Translations under genes and position numbers: made by a program
Notes under the pieces: generated by a model
Told to the model about the DNA's origin: nothing
Seen by the model: only the letters and a program-made list of their open reading frames with translations
Database searches by the model: none
Part shown: positions 33,596 to 39,401 of the stretch, piece after piece
Position numbering within the stretch: the stretch's first letter is position 1
Layout: each line of letters opens with the position of its first letter
Source of the DNA: Mangrovicoccus sp.
GTDB lineage: Bacteria > Pseudomonadota > Alphaproteobacteria > Rhodobacterales > Rhodobacteraceae
NCBI GenBank assembly: GCA_025800345.1
Contig: JAOXSB010000208.1
Span: forward strand, 1-39,401
Direction: 5' to 3'
DNA length: 39,401 nucleotides

Positions 33596-33616
33596 TCAGC
33601 GCGAACGCCGAAGGGA

Positions 33617-33907
33617 TCAGCCTTCGATCACGCCCAGGATGTCGCTTTCCTTCATGATCAACAGCTCTTCGCCATCAACCGTCACTTCGGTGCCCGACCA
33701 TTTGCCGAACAAAATCTTGTCGCCGTCTTTCACAGCCATGGCGATCAGCTCGCCGCTGTCTTTGCGGGCGCCCTCGCCACAAGCCACAACCAGGCCTTCG
33801 GCGGGTTTTTCTTTGGCGCTGTCGGGGATGATCAGACCACCCTTGGTCGTTTCCTCAGATTCGACGCGGCGGACCAGAACACGGTCGTGGAGCGGTTTGA
33901 ATGCCAT
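33617..33907 (-). CDS. groES: 10-kDa co-chaperonin GroES
   Basis: 96 aa. Starts [16 protein letters not shown]; the mobile loop that binds GroEL is in [21 protein letters not shown], and the roof region follows. ATG 33907 has AAGGAG nine bases upstream; a longer frame to 33949 runs through the operator and is not coding. First gene of the operon, controlled by the promoter and CIRCE-like repeat just upstream. Confidence 0.98.
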   Translation of the reverse strand: MAFKPLHDRVLVRRVESEETTKGGLIIPDSAKEKPAEGLVVACGEGARKDSGELIAMAVKDGDKILFGKWSGTEVTVDGEELLIMKESDILGVIEG

Positions 33908-33942
33908 CTTCAGAGTCTCCTTGGCTCTGTATTTATCCGATA

Positions 33943-33969
33943 TTGTCACTCGCTACTGGTGAGTGACAA
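33943..33969 (-). promoter_or_regulatory. CIRCE-like operator of groESL (HrcA site), variant arms
   Basis: TTGTCACTC (33943-33951), nine bases, GAGTGACAA (33961-33969): a perfect 9-N9-9 inverted repeat in the place of CIRCE. The canonical arms are TTAGCACTC and GAGTGCTAA; two positions differ in each arm, and the changes are symmetrical. It lies 36 bases before the groES ATG, at the predicted transcription start. The hrcA gene is not in the window. Confidence 0.85.
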
Positions 33970-33977
33970 CACAGGCG

Positions 33978-34006
33978 GATTTAGGCAAAGCACCGGAGCC
34001 TGTCAA
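33978..34006 (-). promoter_or_regulatory. Housekeeping promoter for groESL
   Basis: Minus strand: TTGACA (34006-34001), 17 bases, TAAATC (33983-33978). The -35 is perfect, the -10 only three of six. The start would fall near 33971, next to the CIRCE-like repeat, a typical layout for HrcA control. I see no good RpoH promoter here. Confidence 0.6.
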
Positions 34007-34198
34007 CGATCACGCGGCAATTTTAGCCCGTTTGGCAACCTCACCCCACGCAAATAGGGTTTCGCAGTGCGATTTTCTAGAATTCGCCAGCAATCCTTGG
34101 CTGAAAGAATCGCCACTGCCACGCGCAAAACAGCACCTAAGGCCCATATCCCGCGGCACTCCCTGCCCCTAGCCTGCCGAAAAACACGGGAGGAAAAG

Positions 34199-34681
34199 AT
34201 GAAGCATGTTCTTTATGGGGCGGCGGCACTGGCTTTGGCTGCGCTGCCCGGTGCCGCGCTTGCCGAAGGGGCGCTGAGCGCCAAGTATCGGGTGGAGCTG
34301 GCGGCCCAGCCCGCAGAGCTATGGCAAAAGATCGGCGGTTGGTGCGCCATTGCCGATTGGCATCCGGCGATCGCCAGTTGCGAGGAAGCCCAAGAGGATG
34401 GCGCGCAAATTCGTCTGCTCACTTTGGCCGATGGCGGCGGTGTGATCCGGGAAAAGCTGCTGGAGCAAGGCGAGACGAGTTATCGCTATGCCATCCTAGA
34501 TGGCCCCCTACCCGTGGCCAATTACACTGCCTCGCTAGAGGTCAGCGCCGATGATGATGGCGGCAGCGGGGTCATGTGGCGCGGCAGTTTCGATGCCAAT
34601 GGGCTTAGCGATGACGAGACCACCGCCTTGCTGAAATCGGTTTATCAGGCCGGGTTGGAAAGCGTTGCCGCGATGGAATAG
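34199..34681 (+). CDS. Exported SRPBCC-family (polyketide cyclase/START-like) protein
   Basis: 160 aa. Signal peptide MKHVLYGAAALALAALPGAALA, then a SRPBCC fold: YRVELAAQPAELWQKIGGWCAIADWHPAIASCEEA (typical opening with W-I-D-HP), HFG-type beta strands and a long C-terminal helix (DDETTALLKSVYQAGLESVAAME). The fold has a ligand cavity for lipids or other hydrophobic molecules; ligand unknown. GGGAGG lies six bases before ATG 34199. Longer frames from 34067 lack support. Convergent with the deaminase, only seven bases apart. Confidence 0.87.
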   Translation: MKHVLYGAAALALAALPGAALAEGALSAKYRVELAAQPAELWQKIGGWCAIADWHPAIASCEEAQEDGAQIRLLTLADGGGVIREKLLEQGETSYRYAILDGPLPVANYTASLEVSADDDGGSGVMWRGSFDANGLSDDETTALLKSVYQAGLESVAAME

Positions 34682-34688
34682 GCGCAGA

Positions 34689-36032
34689 TCACTCTGCCAG
34701 CGCCCGGGCCAACCCATTGGCGCGGGCCACTAAGGCTTGCAAATCAGCGGTGAGCAAGGTGCCGCCGCTGACCACTTTGCGCCCTTCCACGATCAGATCA
34801 CGCACCTGATGCGGCCCGCACAGCAACAGTGCCGCCACCGGATCCCAAGCCCCGGCCGCGCCCAGCCCGGTCACATCCCAGACGGCGATATCGGCGCGTT
34901 TGCCGGTCTCCAAACTGCCCAGATCATGCAAACGGCCCAGCACTTCGGCGCCGCCGCGGGTGGCGATTTCCAAGGCCTCACGGGCGGGCAGCGCATCAGC
35001 GCCGTTTGCCACCCGTTGCAACAACATGGCCTGACGCGCTTCCGAGATCAGATGGCCCGCATCATTGCTGGCTGACCCATCCACGCCCAGACCAACCCGC
35101 ACACCGGCATCGCGCATGGCCCGGATCGGGGCAATACCGCTGCCCAAACGGCAATTGGAACAGGGGCAATGGGCAACGCCAGTATGGCTGCGGGCGAACA
35201 AATCAATCTCGGCCCCGTCAAGCTTCACGCAATGGGCATGCCAAACATCATCGCCGGTCCAACCAAGATCCTCGGCATATTGACCGGGGCGGCAGCCGAA
35301 TTGTTCCTGAGAATAGGCGATATCCTCGTCATTCTCCGCCAGATGAGTGTGCAGGCGAACACCTTTGTCCCGGGCCAGGATCGCCGCATCGCGCATCAGC
35401 TCGCGGCTCACGGAAAAGGGTGAACAGGGGGCCACCCCCACTTGGATCATGGCACCGGGATTGGGATCGTGATGGGCATCGATCACCCGGATGCAATCTT
35501 CGAGAATATCCGCCTCGCGCTCAACCAGCGCATCCGGGGGAAGCCCGCCAGCGCTTTCACCAATGCTCATGGAACCGCGCGTGGCCAGCAGGCGCACGCC
35601 AAGCTCTTGCGCCGCAGCGATGGAATCATCCAACCGCGCCCCGTTGGGATAGAGATACAGGTGATCGGAGCTCAGCGAGCAGCCCGACAGCGCCAGCTCT
35701 GCCAAGCCCAAAGCCGCAGAGACATGGATTTCCTCAGGGCCCATGCGGCCCCAGATCGGATAGAGGGTCTGCAACCATCCAAAAAGCAGCGCGTCCTGCC
35801 CACCGGGCACCGCCCGGGTCAGGCTTTGGAACAAATGGTGATGGGTGTTGATCAGCCCCGGCGTGACCACACAGCCGGACACATCCATAATCTCGGCCCC
35901 ATCAGAGGCCAGATCATGACCAATCTGCGCTATTTGCCCGTCGCGAATGCGCAGATCAGCCCCGGCCAATTCCCGCCGCGCGGCATCCATCGTTACAAGA
36001 ACATCGGCACCACGTAGCAGCAATTCAGCCAT
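34689..36032 (-). CDS. 8-oxoguanine deaminase-like amidohydrolase
   Basis: 447 aa, the length of 8-oxoguanine deaminases and of AtzB-type hydroxydechloroatrazine hydrolases. Zinc site of the amidohydrolase superfamily: H64 and H66 in INTHHHLFQ, His in RLHTHLAEND with the catalytic Glu, His in WHAHCVKL, and Asp in GLGVDGSASND. Likely reaction is deamination of an oxidised purine such as 8-oxoguanine to urate, but the substrate is by family only. AGGAGG stands six bases before ATG 36032, inside the end of the preceding gene (stop TAA one base away), so it is coupled to it. Confidence 0.87.
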   Translation of the reverse strand: MAELLLRGADVLVTMDAARRELAGADLRIRDGQIAQIGHDLASDGAEIMDVSGCVVTPGLINTHHHLFQSLTRAVPGGQDALLFGWLQTLYPIWGRMGPEEIHVSAALGLAELALSGCSLSSDHLYLYPNGARLDDSIAAAQELGVRLLATRGSMSIGESAGGLPPDALVEREADILEDCIRVIDAHHDPNPGAMIQVGVAPCSPFSVSRELMRDAAILARDKGVRLHTHLAENDEDIAYSQEQFGCRPGQYAEDLGWTGDDVWHAHCVKLDGAEIDLFARSHTGVAHCPCSNCRLGSGIAPIRAMRDAGVRVGLGVDGSASNDAGHLISEARQAMLLQRVANGADALPAREALEIATRGGAEVLGRLHDLGSLETGKRADIAVWDVTGLGAAGAWDPVAALLLCGPHQVRDLIVEGRKVVSGGTLLTADLQALVARANGLARALAE

Positions 36033-36033
36033 T

Positions 36034-36855
36034 TTAGTCCTCCTGCAAAACCGCCAAGGCCGCGGCGTGGATCTCGGGATTGGCCGCGGCAATCACTGCG
36101 CCGCCCTCATGCGCCGGACCACCCTGCCAATCGGTAACGACACCGCCAGCGGCCTCAATCACCGCGATGGGGGCCAGAATATCATAAGGCTGAAGCCCGG
36201 CTTCGATCACAAGATCAATCTGCCCCAGGGCCAGCAGCCCATAAGCATAGCAATCCAGACCAAAGCGTTTGAGCTGCACCTGATCGGCCACCCGGTTGAA
36301 GGCGGTTTGCTCGGCCTTGCTGCCAATTTCGGGATAGGTGGAATAAAGCACCGCCTCAGAGAGGGTTTTGGTGCTGCGTGTCCCCAGCGTGCGCGCGCCG
36401 TGGGGGCCAGAAAGCTGCGCCCGGCCCAAACCGCCTTCGAACCGCTCGCCAATATAGGGCTGATCGATCACCCCATAGATCGCGCCGCTCTCATCACGCA
36501 AAGAGATAAGCACCCCCCAGCTGGGGGCGCCGGACATGAAAGCGCGGGTGCCATCAATGGGATCCAGCACCCAAGTCAGCCCCGACTGGCTGTCTTTCGG
36601 GCCGAACTCTTCGCCCAAGATCCCATCTTCGGGGCGGGCCTGCGCCAGCATATCCCGCAATAGCCGCTCGCAAGCGCGATCAGCCTGGGTCACCGGATCG
36701 AACCCGCTGCCGGCTTTGTTTTCCGTGGCCAATTCTGTGCCGCGGAAATAGCCCAAGGTCACCTCTCGGGCGGCGTCTGCCATCCGCGCCACCAAAGGGG
36801 GGATTTCGGCGGCCAAAACCGCCATATCGGGGCGCGATTGCTTTACGTCACTCAC
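36034..36855 (-). CDS. Inositol-monophosphatase-family phosphatase (HisN-like)
   Basis: 273 aa. Mg-dependent phosphatase: Glu in GEEFGPK, the DPIDGTRAF motif, and the last metal-binding Asp in LQPYDILAP. Alphaproteobacterial members include histidinol-phosphatase HisN, so this may complete histidine synthesis; inositol phosphates or PAP are alternatives. I place the start at GTG 36855 (MSDVKQSRPDMAV) because AGGAG is five bases upstream; a frame opening at 36906 and an ATG inside it lack a signal. Middle gene of XRE regulator-phosphatase-deaminase. Confidence 0.88.
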   Translation of the reverse strand: MSDVKQSRPDMAVLAAEIPPLVARMADAAREVTLGYFRGTELATENKAGSGFDPVTQADRACERLLRDMLAQARPEDGILGEEFGPKDSQSGLTWVLDPIDGTRAFMSGAPSWGVLISLRDESGAIYGVIDQPYIGERFEGGLGRAQLSGPHGARTLGTRSTKTLSEAVLYSTYPEIGSKAEQTAFNRVADQVQLKRFGLDCYAYGLLALGQIDLVIEAGLQPYDILAPIAVIEAAGGVVTDWQGGPAHEGGAVIAAANPEIHAAALAVLQED

Positions 36856-36909
36856 AAGAACTCCTATCTCGATGGCCATTTCCGCGCCTGTGGGGCAATG
36901 CCCCAAGGC

Positions 36910-37281
36910 TCAGGCCACCTCGCTGAGCACCCGGGCCAAGTCAAACAAACGACGGCGTTGATTTTCCGGGATCGCGTAATAAGCCCGGACCAATTCCAGC
37001 GCTTCTTTATCCGACAACAAGTCCCCTTGCATAGCTTCTCCAAGCGCAGGGGCATCATTGCCTTGCTCAAGCCCATCGAAAAAGTAGCTCACAGGAACCT
37101 CAAGCGCTTCGGCAATATCCCAAAGCCGCGAGGCGCTGATCCGGTTCATCCCGGTCTCGTATTTCTGGATCTGCTGGAACTTGATGCCCACGCATTCCGC
37201 AAGCTGTTGCTGCGTCATGCCAACCATCCACCGGCGATGTCGGGTTTTCTTCCCCACATGAATATCAACCGGATGCTTCAT
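36910..37281 (-). CDS. XRE-family helix-turn-helix regulator
   Basis: 123 aa. A single Cro/C1-type HTH at residues about 12-66 (RHRRWMVGMTQQQLAECVG, then FQQIQKYETGMNRISASRLWDIAEAL), followed by an acidic helical tail (SDKEALELVRAYYAIPENQRRRLFDLARVLSEVA). This is the widespread SinR-like regulator of Rhizobiales and Rhodobacterales. ATG 37281 (MKHPVDIHVGK) has GGAG six bases upstream. The phosphatase gene begins 54 bases downstream. Long intergenic DNA upstream, with several palindromes, may carry its operators. Confidence 0.92.
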   Translation of the reverse strand: MKHPVDIHVGKKTRHRRWMVGMTQQQLAECVGIKFQQIQKYETGMNRISASRLWDIAEALEVPVSYFFDGLEQGNDAPALGEAMQGDLLSDKEALELVRAYYAIPENQRRRLFDLARVLSEVA

Positions 37282-37612
37282 TCTTTGCTCCCTCGACCCT
37301 TTACACTGAGAGAAGCACACCGAACCCAGATCACGCTTCTATCTCGCTTTACACACACACTCGGCTCGCACCGCCACGCGGCATGAGGCATTTAATAGGT
37401 GTATAAAATCAACGCAATTAAATGACGCAGGCAAATAAAAAACCCAATACGATTTATTTACGATACGTATTTCCCCGCGTTGGCACGCGTTAAAAGCAGC
37501 TAAGCTGGCGCAATCATTACCTCATATGAGTATATTTTACGCATAAGCTGATCTTGGCCCCATGACGGCGCGAGGGTAACACCGAGGAAACTGTCCCTAT
37601 AGGAGATGATCG
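37282..37612. promoter_or_regulatory. AT-rich divergent regulatory region with stacked palindromes
   Basis: 331 bases, distinctly AT-rich in the middle. Perfect short palindromes: ATACGTAT (37473-37480), CAGCTAAGCTG (37497-37507) and CTCATATGAG (37521-37530). The last directly abuts TATATT (37531-37536), a good -10 for the quinone oxidoreductase gene, though the -35 is poor. For the XRE gene, TTGCGT-17-TAAATG on the minus strand is a weak candidate. No ORF or RNA gene is seen. Confidence 0.45.
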
Positions 37613-38572
37613 GTGCGTGCTTTTCGGCTTTCGCAATTCGATACCCCCCCCGCCTTGGGCGAATGCCCTGAACCGACCCCCGCCCCTGGCGAGGTGAAAA
37701 TCAAGGTGGGCGCATGTGGGCTCAACTTTGCCGATATCCTGATGACCAAGGGCAAATATCAGGAAATGCCAGAGCCACCTTTGACCTTAGGGCTGGAGCT
37801 TGCAGGCACCATCACCGCCTTGGGTGACGAGGTCTCTGGCCTTGCCATCGGTGATCGCGTCGCCGCTTATGCGGGCCATGGGGGGCTCGCCGAATATGCG
37901 GTTGTGGGGGCCGAGCGGTGCTTGCCCATGCCCGCGGATATGAGCTTTGAAACCGCCGCCGGGTTCCAAGTGGCCTATGGCAGCTCGCATCTGGCGCTGG
38001 TGCATCGGGCGAAAACCCAGCCTGGCGACACGGTTTTGGTGCTGGGCGCAGCAGGCGGCGTCGGGCTGACAGCGGTTGAGATCGCCAAAGCCTGCGGCGC
38101 CACGGTGATCGCTTGCGCCCGCGGCAAAGACAAATTGGCGGTGGCCAAAGCCGCTGGGGCCGATCATCTGATCGATAGTGAAACCCCCGATCTTAAGGCC
38201 GTGTTCAAAAGCTTTGGCGGGATCAATGTGGTCTATGACACCATTGGCGAGCCGCTCTTCACCCCGGCCTTGCGGGCCTGCGCTCCCGAAGCGCGCTATC
38301 TGGCCATCGGTTTTGCCGGGGGCGAGGTGCCGCAAATCCCCGCCAATATCCTTCTGGTGAAGAATATCAATGTGATTGGGTTCTGGTGGGGCGGCTATCT
38401 CAAATTCGCGCCCGAGATTCTAACAGGCAGCCTGGGCGAATTGATGGAGTGGTATCGCGAAGGTCGCATCAAACCTCATATCAGCCATGTGCTGCCACTG
38501 GAGCAGGCCGATGAAGCGCTCGAATTGCTCCGGACGCGTAAATCCACCGGCAAGGTCGTCGTCACGATCTAA
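37613..38572 (+). CDS. Zinc-free NADPH:quinone oxidoreductase (MDR family)
   Basis: 319 aa. A medium-chain dehydrogenase/reductase without the zinc ligands, resembling Qor: GEVKIKVGACGLNFADILMTKG at the N-terminus, NADPH-binding LGAAGGVGLTAVEIAKACGA in the middle, and the C-terminal HISHVLPLEQADEALELLRTRKSTGKVV. It probably reduces quinones or activated alkenes in the cytosol. Start is GTG 37613 with AGGAG seven bases upstream. Stand-alone gene; a hairpin separates it from the convergent methyltransferase. Confidence 0.93.
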   Translation: MRAFRLSQFDTPPALGECPEPTPAPGEVKIKVGACGLNFADILMTKGKYQEMPEPPLTLGLELAGTITALGDEVSGLAIGDRVAAYAGHGGLAEYAVVGAERCLPMPADMSFETAAGFQVAYGSSHLALVHRAKTQPGDTVLVLGAAGGVGLTAVEIAKACGATVIACARGKDKLAVAKAAGADHLIDSETPDLKAVFKSFGGINVVYDTIGEPLFTPALRACAPEARYLAIGFAGGEVPQIPANILLVKNINVIGFWWGGYLKFAPEILTGSLGELMEWYREGRIKPHISHVLPLEQADEALELLRTRKSTGKVVVTI

Positions 38573-38578
38573 AAGGTC

Positions 38579-38600
38579 TGCCCGGCGCAACGGCCGGGCA
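38579..38600. terminator. Hairpin between convergent genes (shared terminator)
   Basis: TGCCCGGC and GCCGGGCA form a perfect 8-bp stem with a six-base loop. Plus strand reads TCTTA after it; minus strand reads GACCTTTTAG, so the T-runs are short. Likely ends transcripts from both sides. Confidence 0.65.
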
Positions 38601-38602
38601 TC

Positions 38603-39401
38603 TTACCCGCGCGCGAAGGCCGCGACCAATTCCAGATGCGGGCTCCAGCGGAATTGATCCACCATTTGCACCCATTCCAAACGATAGCCGCCCGCGACCA
38701 GCGCCGCCGCATCCCGGGCAAAGCTCACCGGATTGCACGACACCGCCGCGATGCGCGGCATATCTGACCGGGCAAGCTCAGCCGTTTGCGCCTGAGCCCT
38801 GGCCCGTGGCGGATCGATCACCACCCCCTCAAACCGGGCAAGCTCGTCGGGCATCAAAGGGCGGCGGAACAAATCGCGGGTCTCGACCCGCACAGCTTTG
38901 AGCCCTTGCGCCCCGCGCCAGCCTTGTTCCAGCGCCGCCAAAAGCGTCGCCTCCCCTTCCACTGCAACCAGTTCCGCCTGCTCTGCCAAGGGCAGTGCAA
39001 AGGTGCCGCATCCGGCAAAAAGATCCGCAATACGCCCGGCCCCATCCAGGGCCTCGCGCACCCCGGCGGTCAGCGCCGCTTGCCCTTCGGCGGTGGCTTG
39101 CAAAAACGCCCCTGGGGGCACTGGCACCATCGCCGCCCCCAGGCGTAGCCGCGGCACCGCCCATTCCGCCACCAGCTCGCCATTCCAACTGAGCCGGGCC
39201 AGCCCATGGGCCTGGCCAATCTCGGTCAGCGCCTCATGCAATGCCAAATCCAAAGGCTTGCCACCGCTCACCGCCACATCCGCCCCGGTTTCGGTTTCCG
39301 TCACCGCCAGATCAATCCCCGCTTTGCGGGTGGCGCCGATGCGGGTGATCGCCTCAAGCGCGGGCAAAAGCGCCCGCAGCGCCGGGCGCAGCACAGTGCA
39401 A
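38603..39401 (-). CDS. RNA (uracil-C5)-methyltransferase, RumA/RlmD/TrmA family (5' part outside window)
   Basis: The frame is open through the window edge (reads CTVLRPALRALLPAL from 39400), so the N-terminus, expected to hold a TRAM domain and a 4Fe-4S Cys cluster, is missing here. Visible: SAM motif IADLFAGCGTFALPLAE, VVIDPPRARAQ, the catalytic Cys in AAVSCNPVSFARD, and the terminal DQFRWSPHLELVAAF block. The enzyme methylates uracil C5 in 23S rRNA or tRNA. Which position cannot be told from this part. The GTG at 39394 should not be taken as the start. Confidence 0.9.
   Translation of the reverse strand, partial: CTVLRPALRALLPALEAITRIGATRKAGIDLAVTETETGADVAVSGGKPLDLALHEALTEIGQAHGLARLSWNGELVAEWAVPRLRLGAAMVPVPPGAFLQATAEGQAALTAGVREALDGAGRIADLFAGCGTFALPLAEQAELVAVEGEATLLAALEQGWRGAQGLKAVRVETRDLFRRPLMPDELARFEGVVIDPPRARAQAQTAELARSDMPRIAAVSCNPVSFARDAAALVAGGYRLEWVQMVDQFRWSPHLELVAAFARG

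Overview
The window looks like chromosomal DNA from an alphaproteobacterium of the order Rhodobacterales (Roseobacter/Rhodobacter group). This rests on high GC, the dense gene packing, the gene orders lgt-midA-pgeF, hsp20-DUF1150 and purE-purK, a lone DUF4399 protein, a UbiK-type accessory protein, an Irr-like iron box and roseobacter-like protein sequences. I see no tRNA, rRNA, CRISPR array, insertion sequence, integrase or phage gene. Both ends cut a gene: a signalling cyclase on the left and an RNA methyltransferase on the right.

Left part (1-13647). After a partial SAM/cyclase/AAA protein, a small lipoprotein and thymidine kinase, there is a long run of minus-strand genes. Read from right to left these are a DEAD-box RNA helicase with a Gly/Lys/Pro-rich tail, a membrane-anchored ThiF/MoeB-like adenylyltransferase, two parts of a polar amino-acid ABC importer without its ATPase, DUF4399, an M3 oligopeptidase, and the tightly coupled set ybjN-proC-csaA-2-hydroxyacid dehydrogenase.

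Middle part (13648-22098). A 2Fe-2S ferredoxin sits behind a palindrome resembling an Irr box. It is followed by two related small membrane proteins and a SLAC1-family channel paired with an exported DsrE-like protein. Next comes the most accessory-looking stretch (16438-18099): a long, lower-GC leader with a possible eight-codon ORF, an unrecognised 176-aa protein and a compact SARP-like winged-helix regulator. Then come a solo PxpA (5-oxoprolinase subunit A), a solo ferric-iron binding protein, and a taurine:pyruvate-type aminotransferase coupled to an acetyltransferase.

Right part (22099-39401). This is mostly core physiology: ubiK, lgt-midA-pgeF, a divergent lrp/trxB pair, a small heat-shock operon with a good RpoH-type promoter, ydcH, purEK, an EamA exporter with an acetyltransferase, and groESL with a CIRCE-like operator of altered sequence. 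A protein with two ribbon-helix-helix-like segments begins directly behind the groEL terminator. After that come an SRPBCC protein, an operon of XRE regulator, inositol-phosphatase-like enzyme and 8-oxoguanine deaminase-like enzyme, a zinc-free quinone oxidoreductase, and the partial rRNA methyltransferase.

The themes are envelope and lipoprotein maturation, proteostasis, purine metabolism and iron handling. I did not find a clear new multi-gene system. The best candidates for something undescribed are the unknown protein/SARP-like pair at 16996-18099, the tandem RHH-like protein coupled to groEL, and a possible small RNA after pgeF.
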